In this document: positions 1 to 8,747 of the stretch, one piece after another
Layout of the letters: each line of letters begins with the position of its first letter
Numbering within the stretch: position 1 is the first letter of the stretch
Origin: Pantoea sp. 1.19
GTDB lineage: Bacteria > Pseudomonadota > Gammaproteobacteria > Enterobacterales > Enterobacteriaceae
NCBI RefSeq assembly: GCF_001922585.1
Contig: NZ_MRBS01000003.1
Coordinates: 422,231 to 486,230, forward strand
Direction: 5' to 3'
Length of the DNA stretch: 64,000 nucleotides
Notes under the pieces: model-generated
Told to the model about the DNA's origin: nothing
Database searches by the model: none
What the model saw: the letters and a program-made list of their open reading frames with translations, nothing else
Program-made: the position numbers and the translations under genes

Positions 1-1410
1 CTCTTCTCGCCGCTGGACATTTCCGCCAGCAACGCGCTGGGGCTGGTTGGGCTGAGCTGCGACGCGGTGCGCCAACCGCTGATCGAAAAGCTGGCGATAC
101 TGCAAACGGTGCGCGCGATCCTGCTGGTCAGCGAGAATACGCTGTATTGCTCCAGCATTTTTGGCGCGCGCGCGCAGAGTTTTAGCCAGCGCTATCCGGA
201 GCTGGCGGTCAATAATCAGCACATGCTGCTCACCACCGACACGCTGCTGCTAAAAGGCTCGCCGATCCTGCTGCTGTGGACGCCGCAATCGACCGATAAC
301 CGCGCGGGCATACTGCAGGCAATCAACATTGAGATGATCGCCAGCTACTTGCTGGAGCCCTCTCAGCCTTGGGTGGAGCGGGCAGTATTCAGCGTCGGTG
401 GCAAAAGTCTGGAGTACGGCAATCCGCTGATTGAGCCGACGCAGGCGGCAGACGGTGAGGTCACCTACGTCGAAAGCTCACTGCGCTATCCCTACACCAT
501 CACCCTGTACGGTCCCTCACCCACCGCGCTGGCGCTGTCGCGCCTGCCTTCTCAGCTGCCGCTGGCCCTGCTGCTGTCCCTGCTGACCGCCTACATTATC
601 TGGCTGGCCACCGCCACTCGCATGAGCTTCTCCTGGCAGATTGGCTATGGTATCAGCGCGCGGGAATTCCACGTCTGGTGCCAGCCGCTGATCAACGCCC
701 GCAGCGGCGATTGTTACGGTATTGAACTCCTGCTGCGCTGGCGTACTGAGCGGCAAGGCTGGATCCCGCCGGACGTGTTTATCCCGATTGCCGAACGACA
801 AAACCTGATCGCACCGCTGACCCGCTACGTACTCAGCGACGTGGTCGCCCACCTGCCACTGCTGCCGCGCCAGCCTAATTTTGTGATAGCCATTAACGTC
901 GCGGCCAGCCATTTTCATCAGCAGGCGATCCTTGACGATTTGGATGCGCTGTGGTGGCCGGCCCATCCGGTGCCACAGCTGGTGGTCGAACTGACCGAGC
1001 GCGACGCGCTACCGGCGGTCGATCAACAGGCGGTGACCTGCCTGCAACGACGCGGTGTCAAAGTGGCAATTGATGATTTTGGAACCGGGCACAGCTCGCT
1101 TGCCTATCTGAAAACGCTGAATCCGGACGTGTTAAAAATCGATAAGGTGTTTACCGCCGCGATCGGGACCGACGCCATCAACGCCACCGTCACCGATATG
1201 GTGATCGCGCTGGCCCAGCGGCTGGATATTCGCCTGGTGGCGGAGGGGGTGGAAACGGCGGAACAGGCAGATTATCTGCGCGACAGAGGGGTAGATGTGT
1301 TCCAGGGATACTATTTTGCACGCCCGATGCCGCTGGAGGCATTCGCTGGCTGGCTACAACACCATCGGCAGACAGTCGCTGAGCAGACGGTGGCTGAACA
1401 GGCGGCCTGA
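1..1410 (+). CDS. pdeD: CSS-motif EAL-domain c-di-GMP phosphodiesterase PdeD (YoaD), 5'-partial
   Basis: Inner-membrane phosphodiesterase that hydrolyses cyclic di-GMP. The frame is open from base 1, so the gene enters from outside the window; a GTG at 67 is an internal codon and not a convincing start. The periplasmic sensor carries the eponymous Cys-Ser-Ser motif at about 148-156. A hydrophobic helix follows at about 540-612, and then a cytoplasmic EAL domain. That domain keeps ELL in place of the EAL core, as well as ELTE, DDFGTG, LKID and AEGVET, so it should be catalytic. CSS domains sense periplasmic redox state through a cysteine pair. The neighbour yoaE, in convergent orientation, supports the YoaD assignment. 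Confidence 0.88.
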   Translation, partial: LFSPLDISASNALGLVGLSCDAVRQPLIEKLAILQTVRAILLVSENTLYCSSIFGARAQSFSQRYPELAVNNQHMLLTTDTLLLKGSPILLLWTPQSTDNRAGILQAINIEMIASYLLEPSQPWVERAVFSVGGKSLEYGNPLIEPTQAADGEVTYVESSLRYPYTITLYGPSPTALALSRLPSQLPLALLLSLLTAYIIWLATATRMSFSWQIGYGISAREFHVWCQPLINARSGDCYGIELLLRWRTERQGWIPPDVFIPIAERQNLIAPLTRYVLSDVVAHLPLLPRQPNFVIAINVAASHFHQQAILDDLDALWWPAHPVPQLVVELTERDALPAVDQQAVTCLQRRGVKVAIDDFGTGHSSLAYLKTLNPDVLKIDKVFTAAIGTDAINATVTDMVIALAQRLDIRLVAEGVETAEQADYLRDRGVDVFQGYYFARPMPLEAFAGWLQHHRQTVAEQTVAEQAA

Positions 1411-1432
1411 CGCCGCGGTCGGCCGCCAGATG

Positions 1433-1454
1433 CCGGCAGCCTGACGGCTGCCGG
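1433..1454. terminator. Hairpin between convergent pdeD and yoaE
   Basis: A perfect 9-bp stem (CCGGCAGCC / GGCTGCCGG) with a TGAC loop lies between the two convergent stop codons. Neither side has a U-tract, so it is a weak candidate for bidirectional termination or for protection of 3' ends. Confidence 0.4.
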
Positions 1455-1466
1455 GAGGGCGACACG

Positions 1467-3041
1467 CTACTCCTCTTCGTCGCTGTCAACGTGCAGTTTG
1501 GTGATTCGCACCAGGTCGATACGGTAGTCCGTCGCCTCTACGATCTGGAAGGTCAGCGGCGGCAGCGTGATCACGTCACCAGCGCGCGGAAACTGATCGT
1601 TTTGCGCAATCAGCAGCCCGGCCAGCGAGGCAAAATCCTCGTCCGGATTCACCAGTCCCTGGGTGTCCAGCAGCTGCTGCAGCGCGTGCAGATCGGTGCC
1701 GCCTTTCACCAGCCAGCCATCGCCGTCGGCAATCACATCCGGGGTCTCATCCTCGTCCGGGAACTCGCCGGCAATTGCCTCCAGCACGTCGAGCGGAGTA
1801 ATCAACCCCTGTACCACGCCAAACTCGTTGGTGACCATCACGAAACTGCCTTTCGCCCGGCGCAACACCGCCAACAGATTGATCGGATCCAGCGTCTCCG
1901 GCACCATGATCGGCGGCGAGGCGCTGGCAAACGCTTCAATATTGATGCCGTGATCCAGCGCAACCAGCAGCTCCTTCGCCCGCACCACGCCGACCACCTC
2001 ATCGAGTTCGCCACGACAGACCGGGAAAAGGCTGTGTGGTGTATCCAGCAGCTGCACGCGCACGTCGTCGACGGGCCGGGTAGCATCCACCCACGAGATT
2101 TCGCCGCGCGGCGTCATGATGCTGCGAATGGAGCGCGAGGCCAGCGTCAGCACCCCGGTTATCATATAGCGCTCTTCGTCAGCAAAAGCTTCTTTCGGCA
2201 GATTGACCGGGCTTTCCACGTGGTTTTCCACCTGCGGCTCGGCGCTGGCGGCGCGCGCTTCGCGGCGCCCGCCCATCAGGCGCAGAATCGCCTCGGCGGT
2301 CCGTTCGCGCATCGGCCGGTGTGACTGATGGCGGATAAAATTGCGCCGTGCTATCTGATTAAACAGCTCAATCAGGATCGAGAAGCCGATGGCCGCATAC
2401 AGATAGCCTTTCGGAATGTGGAAACCGAACCCTTCCGCCACCAGGCTCAAACCAATCATCAGCAGGAAGCTGAGGCACAGCACCACCACCGTGGGGTGCG
2501 CGTTAACAAAATTGGTCAGCGGACGGGAAGCCAGCAGCATCACGCCCATGGCAATCACCACGGCGGTCATCATGATCGGCAGATCATTCACCATACCCAC
2601 GGCGGTAATCACCGCATCGAGGGAAAACACCGCATCAAGCACCACAATCTGCGCCACCACCGCCCAGAAGCTGGCGTAGCCCTTGCTATTGTCTCCACTG
2701 TGATCGCGATTTTCCAGCCGCTCGTGCAGCTCCATCGTGGCCTTAAACAGCAGAAACAGGCCTCCGCACAGCAAGATCAAATCGCGTCCGGAAAAGCTGA
2801 ACATGCTGATGCTAAACAGCGGGCGCGTCAGGGTCACCAGCCAGGAGATCAGCGACAGCAGGCCAAGTCGCATCAGTAGCGCCAGCGACAGGCCGATCAA
2901 ACGCGCCTTATCACGCTGTTTGGGCGGCAGCTTGTCAGCCAGGATGGCAATAAACACCAGGTTATCAATCCCCAGTACGATTTCCAGCACGATGAGCGTC
3001 AGTAACCCGGCCCAGATTGAGGGGTCTAAAAAGATGTCCAT
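1467..3041 (-). CDS. yoaE: YoaE, TerC-family membrane protein with CBS and CorC domains
   Basis: 524-aa protein close to the E. coli YoaE length. The first ~240 residues form the TerC-type membrane domain, with several hydrophobic helices and acidic motifs such as EIVLGIDN and [13 protein letters not shown] pair follows at about 290-430, and a C-terminal CorC/HlyC domain of the kind found in magnesium and cobalt efflux proteins. TerC relatives (Alx, MntP partners) act in metal-ion export, notably manganese, often at the secretion machinery; the substrate here is not known. A structured leader (3163-3233) lies upstream, within a 275-bp gap to rlmA. Confidence 0.88.
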   Translation of the reverse strand: MDIFLDPSIWAGLLTLIVLEIVLGIDNLVFIAILADKLPPKQRDKARLIGLSLALLMRLGLLSLISWLVTLTRPLFSISMFSFSGRDLILLCGGLFLLFKATMELHERLENRDHSGDNSKGYASFWAVVAQIVVLDAVFSLDAVITAVGMVNDLPIMMTAVVIAMGVMLLASRPLTNFVNAHPTVVVLCLSFLLMIGLSLVAEGFGFHIPKGYLYAAIGFSILIELFNQIARRNFIRHQSHRPMRERTAEAILRLMGGRREARAASAEPQVENHVESPVNLPKEAFADEERYMITGVLTLASRSIRSIMTPRGEISWVDATRPVDDVRVQLLDTPHSLFPVCRGELDEVVGVVRAKELLVALDHGINIEAFASASPPIMVPETLDPINLLAVLRRAKGSFVMVTNEFGVVQGLITPLDVLEAIAGEFPDEDETPDVIADGDGWLVKGGTDLHALQQLLDTQGLVNPDEDFASLAGLLIAQNDQFPRAGDVITLPPLTFQIVEATDYRIDLVRITKLHVDSDEEE

Positions 3042-3162
3042 TACAGATAAAGACTCCGGAAAAAGGAACAGAAAAGCGCCCGAATCGACGTGGCGAATCC
3101 AGGGTGAAAAGGCAAAGAGGCGGTGCGAATAGCGTCCCCGAACGGGACAAATGCGTAGGCCA

Positions 3163-3233
3163 ACAGGCCCGGAGGTTCAGTTAAGCGACGTCGGTGACAG
3201 TCCATAGGGAGGGCTGAGGCCCGTTACTCCTGT
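3163..3233 (-). promoter_or_regulatory. Structured 5' leader of yoaE, possible yybP-ykoY (Mn2+) riboswitch
   Basis: On the minus strand ACAGGAGTAAC is followed by a short CGGGCC/GCCC hairpin, a GTCACC segment, and then ACCTCC and CCTGT. ACAGG pairs with CCTGT and GGAG pairs with CTCC, closing a junction of about 70 nt. The GGAGTA strand with its distal pairing partner recalls the yybP-ykoY manganese riboswitch, which often precedes TerC-family genes. The canonical AGACC loop is not evident, so the family call is tentative. A GTCCC/GGGAC hairpin follows at about 3133-3147, where an expression platform could sit. Confidence 0.38.
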
Positions 3234-3316
3234 ATTGAAAAGGACCTCTACTTTATCAGGACGCAACGGCGCGTCAAATTTTTTCTTCGCGCCGTCGACC
3301 CGGCCGCTGCATCAGC

Positions 3317-4132
3317 TCAATTTGCCCCCTCCCGCGGCTTTTGCCACAGGGTCAGCAGAAAGTCGGCCTCGCAGGAAAAGGTCTCGCTGTCGGCCAGCGC
3401 CTGCCACAGCGCGGGCGAGGCGCGCCAGGCCAGCGGCGTCATTTGCAACAGCGCCACCGCCTCATCACCGCGCAGCGTCAGGGAGGTGTTGAGCGACTGC
3501 TGGCTCAGTCGGGTCAGCCCCGGCAGCTGCTCATCGGCCACGTCATGCAACTTCACGTCATCATAAATGCGGGCTTTAAACTCGATCAGATGACGCGGCC
3601 CCGGGGTGACGGTCAACACGACCCCACCCGGCTTCAGCACCCGCGCGATTTCAACGGGATGGCACGGCGCATAAATGCGCAGCAGCGCATCCAGGCTGGC
3701 GTCGGCTACCGGCAGTCGCTGGCTGGAGGCGACGATAAACTGGCACGCCGGATAGCGGCGCGCCGCGGCGCGTACCGCCTCTTTCGATATGTCCAGGCCG
3801 GTAACTTCGGCCCGCAGCCCCGCCCTGACGGCGTCGGTGTAATAGCCTTCGCCGCAGCCAATGTCCAGCAGTACTCCGCCAGCCGGAACCCACTGCGCCA
3901 ACAGGGCCACCGCCCGCTGCTGCAGCGGCTGGTAATGGCCGGCCTGCAAAAAAGCGCGCCGCGCCTGCAGCATCTCCCGGCTGTCGCCCGGCGCCTTTGA
4001 ACGCTTATGCTGGACCGGCAGCAAGTTAACATACCCTTCCCGCGCCCGGTCAAAAGTGTGACCTCGCTCACAGCGCAGCGGCCCGCCGCTGTCGGCGAGA
4101 GGAAGGTGGCAGAGTGGGCAAATCAGGTGCAT
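3317..4132 (-). CDS. rlmA: 23S rRNA (guanine745-N1)-methyltransferase RlmA
   Basis: 271-aa SAM-dependent methyltransferase that modifies G745 in helix 35 of 23S rRNA. The N-terminus has the diagnostic zinc finger (C5, C8, C21 and H25). The Rossmann SAM motif LLDIGCGEGYY follows near residues 89-99, then an acidic post-motif region. The length matches E. coli RlmA. It lies 63 bp downstream of the PBP3-like gene on the same strand and may share its transcript. Confidence 0.95.
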   Translation of the reverse strand: MHLICPLCHLPLADSGGPLRCERGHTFDRAREGYVNLLPVQHKRSKAPGDSREMLQARRAFLQAGHYQPLQQRAVALLAQWVPAGGVLLDIGCGEGYYTDAVRAGLRAEVTGLDISKEAVRAAARRYPACQFIVASSQRLPVADASLDALLRIYAPCHPVEIARVLKPGGVVLTVTPGPRHLIEFKARIYDDVKLHDVADEQLPGLTRLSQQSLNTSLTLRGDEAVALLQMTPLAWRASPALWQALADSETFSCEADFLLTLWQKPREGAN

Positions 4133-4195
4133 AGCGGAGTCCTTTTACAATCAGGCGACCAGTGTACCCTGAAGCGCCGCTCATGCCGAGCCTGC

Positions 4196-5935
4196 TCAGG
4201 AGTGGGAAGACGCGTCCGCCCGGTTTATCACCAGCACGTTATTCTGTCCCGGCGGTAAACCGTCCGGCCGCACGTTCTCAAGACGTAGCACGTCACCCAT
4301 AATTTGGCTGAATACCGGCGCGGAGACCGCCCCACCATAGTATTTGCCGTTATCCGGCTCGTTAATCACCACCACCAGCGCAAAACGCGGGTGGCTGGCC
4401 GGGGCCACGCCGGCCGTGTAGGCAACGTATTTATCGATATAGTGCCCCTGGGGACCAATTTTTTTGGCCGTGCCGGTTTTCACCGCCACGCGGTAACCGC
4501 GCACCGCGGCCTTGATCCCGCCACCGCCGGGTAGCGCGACGCTCTCCATCATATGTTCAACCTGATGCACCAGCGCTTCCGGCATCACGCGCGTGCCCAG
4601 CACCGGCGGATCAACCCGGGTGATGGAGAGTGGGCGATAAATACCGTAGCTGCCTATGGTGGCGTAGACCCGCGCCAGCTGCAGCGGAGTGACCATCAGG
4701 CCATAACCGAAGGCAAAGGTCGCGCGATCAAGATCGCCCCAGCGGCGGCGCTGCGGCAGCAGGCCACGGCTCTCGCCGGTGAGTCCCAGTTCGGTCGGCT
4801 GACCGAGGCCGAACAAACGGTAGGTCTGCTCCAGCACCGCGACCGGCATCGCCAGTGACAGGCGCGACACGCCGGTGTCACTCGATTTTTGTAGAATACC
4901 GGTCAGGGAGAGCGACGGATAATAGCCCACATCGCGAATGGTGTGACCGGACAGCGTAAACGGGTGAGTGTCGATCACGCTGTCCGGCCGGACGATGCCC
5001 TGCTTCAGCGCGGTCATCACCACCATGGGTTTAACCGTTGAGCCGGGTTCAAACGTGTCGCTGATGGCACGATTGCGAAAATCATCGGTGGTGGCCCCGG
5101 CGCGGTTATTGGGATTGAAGGTCGGGACGCTGGCCATCGCGAGAATTTCACCGGTTTTCACGTCCAGCAGTACCGAGGCGCCGGAAGCGGCTTTATTCAG
5201 CGCCACCGCGTTGGCCAGCGCCTCCTCGGTGACCGTTTGTAACCGCTCGTCAATGCTCAGTATCACGTTGTGCGCCGGCTTACCGGCGCGGGTAGCAATG
5301 TCTTCGATCACCTGGCCATGACGATCTTTTCGCACCACCCGCTGGCCGGCCTGCCCGGTCAGCGCCCGGTTAAAACTCTTTTCAACGCCCTCAATCCCCT
5401 GGTCATCGATATTGGTGAAGCCCAGCAGGTTAGCGGCGGTATGGCCGGCCGGATAGAAGCGGCGCGACTCCTGTTGCTCATACACCCCGGGCAGCTTGAG
5501 TTTGGCGATATACTCCGCATCAGCCGGTTCAATCTGTCGCGCCAGATAGAGAAAGCGGCTGTGCGGCGCATGCGCAATGCGGTGGGCCAGGGCATCCAGC
5601 GGCGTATCCAACATCCGGGCCAGCGCCTGCCACCGCGCATCACTGCCCACGCCGCCCCCCGCGAGCAGGGTTTTAGGATCGGCCCAAATGGCCTTGACCG
5701 GCACGCTCACCGCCAGCGGATTGCCGTGGCGATCGAGGATCATGCCGCGGTGCTCATTCAGCGCTTCCACCCGCAGCGAACGCATGTTCTCCTGTTCCAC
5801 CAGCGGGTCCGGCGCGATAATCTGCAGCCACGCCGCCCGGCCGAGCAGCAGCAGTAACGATCCCAAAATACCGGCGCAGATCAGGCCGAAGCGCCACTGA
5901 ATAAAACTGGCCGTCATGTGTTTAAGTTTGCGCAC
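4196..5935 (-). CDS. FtsI/PBP3-type peptidoglycan transpeptidase, second copy (PBP3-SAL-like)
   Basis: 579-aa class B penicillin-binding protein that cross-links septal peptidoglycan. One membrane anchor spans about residues 15-36. The pedestal domain starts at the RGMILDRHGNPLA segment, and the transpeptidase domain runs from about 225. Active-site motifs are SxxK at S299-T-V-K302, SSD at 351-353 where FtsI normally has SxN, and KTG at 486-488. The housekeeping ftsI lies in the dcw cluster, so this is a paralogue. Salmonella carries a comparable extra PBP3 (PBP3SAL) near rlmA that supports division at acidic pH. An intracellular or acid-specific role here is inference. It has its own upstream gap after the cspC terminator. 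Confidence 0.85.
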   Translation of the reverse strand: MRKLKHMTASFIQWRFGLICAGILGSLLLLLGRAAWLQIIAPDPLVEQENMRSLRVEALNEHRGMILDRHGNPLAVSVPVKAIWADPKTLLAGGGVGSDARWQALARMLDTPLDALAHRIAHAPHSRFLYLARQIEPADAEYIAKLKLPGVYEQQESRRFYPAGHTAANLLGFTNIDDQGIEGVEKSFNRALTGQAGQRVVRKDRHGQVIEDIATRAGKPAHNVILSIDERLQTVTEEALANAVALNKAASGASVLLDVKTGEILAMASVPTFNPNNRAGATTDDFRNRAISDTFEPGSTVKPMVVMTALKQGIVRPDSVIDTHPFTLSGHTIRDVGYYPSLSLTGILQKSSDTGVSRLSLAMPVAVLEQTYRLFGLGQPTELGLTGESRGLLPQRRRWGDLDRATFAFGYGLMVTPLQLARVYATIGSYGIYRPLSITRVDPPVLGTRVMPEALVHQVEHMMESVALPGGGGIKAAVRGYRVAVKTGTAKKIGPQGHYIDKYVAYTAGVAPASHPRFALVVVINEPDNGKYYGGAVSAPVFSQIMGDVLRLENVRPDGLPPGQNNVLVINRADASSHS

Positions 5936-6059
5936 TGCCTCTCACCGTGTGGGTCTAAATGATTGAAATATTTAACCCGATCGGCGCCAGTCCAGACCAG
6001 AAAACAATCCTGCCAGGCCGTGTCTTTTTGCAACAAAGCGCAACGACCGGTGACAAGAC

Positions 6060-6089
6060 AAAAAAAAGCCCCGCGCGATGCGCGGGGCT
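6060..6089 (-). terminator. Intrinsic terminator of cspC
   Basis: On the minus strand AGCCCCGCGC, an ATC loop and GCGCGGGGCT are followed by a run of eight U. It lies 48 bp after the cspC stop and separates cspC from the PBP3-like gene. Confidence 0.9.
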
Positions 6090-6136
6090 GGAAAGGTGGC
6101 TGTCATCGTGAGCATAAGGCCCACGAGGCGCACGGC

Positions 6137-6346
6137 TTAGATAGCGGTGACGTTAACAGCGGCAGGACCTTTCTGGCCGTCCTGAATTTCGAACTCAACG
6201 TTCTGGCCTTCAGCCAGGGTTTTGAAGCCGTTACCCTGGATGGCGGAGAAGTGTACGAACACATCTTTGCTGCCGTCAGCCGGAGTGATGAAGCCGAAGC
6301 CTTTAGACTCGTTGAACCACTTAACCTGACCTTTAATCTTTGCCAT
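6137..6346 (-). CDS. cspC: Cold-shock-family RNA chaperone CspC
   Basis: 69-aa single OB-fold protein with RNP1 (KGFGFI) and RNP2 (VFVHFS). The sequence appears identical to E. coli CspC as I recall it, and differs from CspE at several positions (Q7, A23, the QDGQKGPA tail). CspC is expressed constitutively rather than cold-induced. It melts RNA structure, antagonises terminators and stabilises rpoS mRNA. The start ATG has upstream purine-rich sequence (AAGGAATTTGC). A candidate yobF lies just upstream on the same transcript, as in E. coli. Confidence 0.96.
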
Positions 6347-6387
6347 TTTGCAAATTCCTTAGAGTGTTATTTAGCCCGAAGGCCGTC

Positions 6388-6501
6388 TTACAGAGAAACC
6401 AGAGACATTACTGCATGAGGCACAAATAAAAGTCCGGCAAGAAAAGTGGTATTCAACGAAAACGTCTTTACTCGATACTTCTTAACGGAGATGCCATACA
6501 T
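6388..6501 (-). CDS. yobF: Candidate YobF-like small protein, upstream of cspC
   Basis: A 37-codon frame lies 41 bp upstream of cspC on the same strand. The product begins M-Y-G-I-S-V-K-K, which resembles the M-C-G-I-F-S-K start of the stress-induced small protein YobF encoded in the same place in E. coli. It then has a hydrophobic C-terminal half. A GAGGT Shine-Dalgarno-like motif lies 12 nt before the ATG. The rest of the alignment is poor and it is about ten residues shorter than E. coli YobF, so position is the main argument. Confidence 0.45.
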   Translation of the reverse strand: MYGISVKKYRVKTFSLNTTFLAGLLFVPHAVMSLVSL

Positions 6502-6985
6502 AAACAGAACTGTACCTCGTTTTACCCAAAAGGTTTATCACATACTCTTTAATTGATCGCAAGCCATTTTTATTGCCTGAATCATGGAGTGCGCACTGCC
6601 TTCCGGGGATGGTGATATAATGCACAACTATGCACACCTGATGCAAGTCGTCCAGCCACTAATTTTGGTTTCCGCGTGCGCCGCATAGACCCATATCTCA
6701 CCTGCGGTTCGGATCGCCGCACGCTGCGGTTAAGCTAATGCATAATCCGGGCATACTTATAACCCTGACATAGATATAAAACGGGAAACGTTAGCGCGTT
6801 ACGCGTGCGCCGCGATAGTCTGACACATGCCCGGCCGCCGGGGGCTGCACCAGATTAATACGTTATCCATGCTGCTTGCACCGGAATAAAGCAGACTGGC
6901 GATAATATTCCATTACCGCCGCAGCAAATGTTAAATAATGAAACTGTAATGATAATACTCACAAATAAGCTCATACCGCGCGCTA
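6502..6985. other. 484-bp intergenic region upstream of yobF-cspC
   Basis: AT-rich by local standards with no convincing gene. It must hold the yobF-cspC promoter and leader on the minus strand. A TATAAT lies on the plus strand at 6616-6621, followed by a repeated TGCACA/TGCA motif, with no plus-strand gene until 8477. An AATGATAAT half Fur-like motif lies around 6946-6955. I see no clear terminator for the metallo-hydrolase gene that ends at 6986. Confidence 0.6.
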
Positions 6986-7972
6986 TTAGCGATCGCGCCG
7001 TTCGCCAATTTTCCACGGTAGAAACGTGTCGCGCGCGTCAGGCCAGGCGGCGACGGCGGCGGCCAGCGCCGCCGGCGCCGCATCCAGTGATTCATCGGCT
7101 AACTCAAACACGCCCCAGTGGATGGGGAGTGTCAGCGGCATCCCGCAGGCGCGCCATAGCGCTACCGCCTGCGCCGGATTCATGTGCTGCCCCTGCATAA
7201 ACCACTCCGGCTGCCAGGCGCCGGTCGGGAGCGCCAGCAAATTAAAGGGTCCCAGCCGCTGCGGGATCGCCAGCAGCCGATCGCTGGCACCGCTGTCGCC
7301 GCTGAACCAGAAGCGCAGTCCAGGGGCCTGCAGCACAAAGCCACACCACAGCGAGCGATTACGATCGAACGGGGTGCGCATGCTCCAGTGACGCGCCGGC
7401 ACCGCGTGCACCACCCAGCCGTCGCGGGCGTGCGATTGCCACCAGTCCAGCTCCACGACTCGCCGCGCACCCAGCCGGCTAAACCAGCGTTTGAGCCCCA
7501 GCGGCACCACCACCTCCACATCGGGAAACCGGCGCAGCAGCTGCCGGACGGTTCGCCGATCGAGGTGATCGTAGTGATTATGGGAGATCAGCAGCCAGTC
7601 CAGCCCGGGCAGATCGTCAACGACCAGCGGCGGCGGCGTTTTACGCGCCGGTCCGGCAAACGGCAGCGGCGAAGCGCGAGCCGATAGCACCGGATCGATC
7701 AGTACGTAGCGCTGCTGCAGCCGCAGCAGCAGTGACGCATGCCCCAGCCACCAGACGGCATCGCCGCTGCCGCTGAGATCAGCGGCCTGCCACCAGCGGC
7801 GACAGAAGCCAGCATAACCCTCCGCCGGCGGCCGCGGCAGCCCCGCCGCCTTACGCTCGCGCCGCCAGCGCCGAAAATCCCCGGGCCGCCGCGGATCCGG
7901 TTCGGGATTGTGGAACCCCTCCGGCGCGTGGTGCGGCAGTAGGGGGTCGTACCAGGGATTTTTCCATGCCAT
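6986..7972 (-). CDS. Metallo-beta-lactamase-fold hydrolase, NAPE-PLD/RomA-like
   Basis: 328-aa metallo-hydrolase. The zinc-binding HxHxDH motif is at H131, H133, D135 and H136, preceded by the WLGHAS strand typical of the NAPE-phospholipase D-like branch. Later metal ligands sit in ARHW, FSGDSG and LPIHWG. Characterised relatives hydrolyse N-acyl phospholipids; bacterial members such as RomA have no settled substrate. The start is 10 bp after yebO on the same strand, so the two are probably cotranscribed. This gene is not in the E. coli equivalent of this locus. Substrate unknown. Confidence 0.75.
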   Translation of the reverse strand: MAWKNPWYDPLLPHHAPEGFHNPEPDPRRPGDFRRWRRERKAAGLPRPPAEGYAGFCRRWWQAADLSGSGDAVWWLGHASLLLRLQQRYVLIDPVLSARASPLPFAGPARKTPPPLVVDDLPGLDWLLISHNHYDHLDRRTVRQLLRRFPDVEVVVPLGLKRWFSRLGARRVVELDWWQSHARDGWVVHAVPARHWSMRTPFDRNRSLWCGFVLQAPGLRFWFSGDSGASDRLLAIPQRLGPFNLLALPTGAWQPEWFMQGQHMNPAQAVALWRACGMPLTLPIHWGVFELADESLDAAPAALAAAVAAWPDARDTFLPWKIGERRDR

Positions 7973-7982
7973 GACGGGAACC

Positions 7983-8258
7983 TCAGCGTTCGGCTACCAG
8001 GTGGATCAGATCGGACGTCTGTTCATCATCGTCGGGGGCCGTCTGGCGCGGGCTGTCTGCGCCCCGCTCGGCCAGGCGACGCAGCAGCTGATTTTGCCGC
8101 TTCTGCTCTTCCAGCAGCGCCTCCAGCAGGCGGATCTGTTCGCTGGCGCGCACGCTGGCGCGATTAACAAAAAACCATGCCAGCAGCGCCATCAGCGCGC
8201 TCAGAGCGATGGCGGCCAGCGAGACGAGGCTTTCACCCCCGGATACTAATTCATTCAT
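7983..8258 (-). CDS. yebO: YebO family membrane protein
   Basis: 91-aa protein of unknown function. One membrane helix spans about residues 10-32 and is followed by a charged, probably coiled-coil segment (SEQIRLLEALLEEQKRQN) that is strongly conserved with E. coli YebO. The C-terminus is the conserved LVAER. The ATG at 8258 is chosen because its product aligns with E. coli YebO from residue 1; an in-frame ATG at 8375 would add 39 unconserved residues. In E. coli the gene is next to mgrB, but no MgrB-like frame is seen upstream here. Confidence 0.87.
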   Translation of the reverse strand: MNELVSGGESLVSLAAIALSALMALLAWFFVNRASVRASEQIRLLEALLEEQKRQNQLLRRLAERGADSPRQTAPDDDEQTSDLIHLVAER

Positions 8259-8476
8259 AACGGCCTCAGGGTCGTGTGACAGAAGCCTGATGCATTCAGG
8301 CTGACGGCAGATTGTAACGGCTGCAGCCGCACAGCCGCAATTCGCCATTGTTGTCATCCTGTAACCCACCGACATTTTCAGTCCCCTCTGAGTGAATCGC
8401 CGTAAAAGCGCGCTATGATTAGCCTGTTGCAGCGCGAGACGCCGCGTTGCTCATGCCTCTAAAATAAGGAGAAATA

Positions 8477-8719
8477 ATGAGAATACTGGTGCGCCTGATC
8501 CTGCTGGTGGCGGTGGTCTGGCTGGGATTATTATTCAGCGGCTACGGCGTGCTGATCGACAGCAACAAAAATATTGCCGGGGTAGGCCTGCAGTGCGAAT
8601 ACCTGACCGCCCGTGGGACGGTCACCGCTCAGTACCTGCATACCGACAGCGGGATCATTGGCGTAACCGACTGTCCGCTGCTCAAGAAAAGCACCGACGT
8701 GGTCGACAGCAGTCAGTAA
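8477..8719 (+). CDS. yobH: YobH family small protein
   Basis: 80-aa protein with an N-terminal membrane helix (about residues 5-24) and a conserved extracytoplasmic part containing two cysteines (GLQCEYLTARGT and TDCPLL) that could form a disulfide. It is close to E. coli YobH over its length. Function unknown. A good Shine-Dalgarno (AAGGAGAAATA) precedes the ATG, and a -10-like TATGAT lies at 8414-8419. In E. coli yobH is followed by kdgR; here the next gene is yebQ, with no kdgR between. Confidence 0.9.
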   Translation: MRILVRLILLVAVVWLGLLFSGYGVLIDSNKNIAGVGLQCEYLTARGTVTAQYLHTDSGIIGVTDCPLLKKSTDVVDSSQ

Positions 8720-8726
8720 TCCGCTC

Positions 8727-8747
8727 GCGGGCGGCTCCGCCGCCCGC
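8727..8747 (+). terminator. Hairpin after yobH
   Basis: A perfect 9-bp stem (GCGGGCGGC / GCCGCCCGC) with a TCC loop starts 7 bp after the yobH stop. It lacks a U-tract, so termination efficiency is uncertain. Confidence 0.42.

Noticed and set aside
6940..6965. Fur box near the end of the metallo-hydrolase gene
   Set aside because: AATGATAAT matches one half of the consensus only, and it lies downstream of the nearest gene rather than in a promoter.
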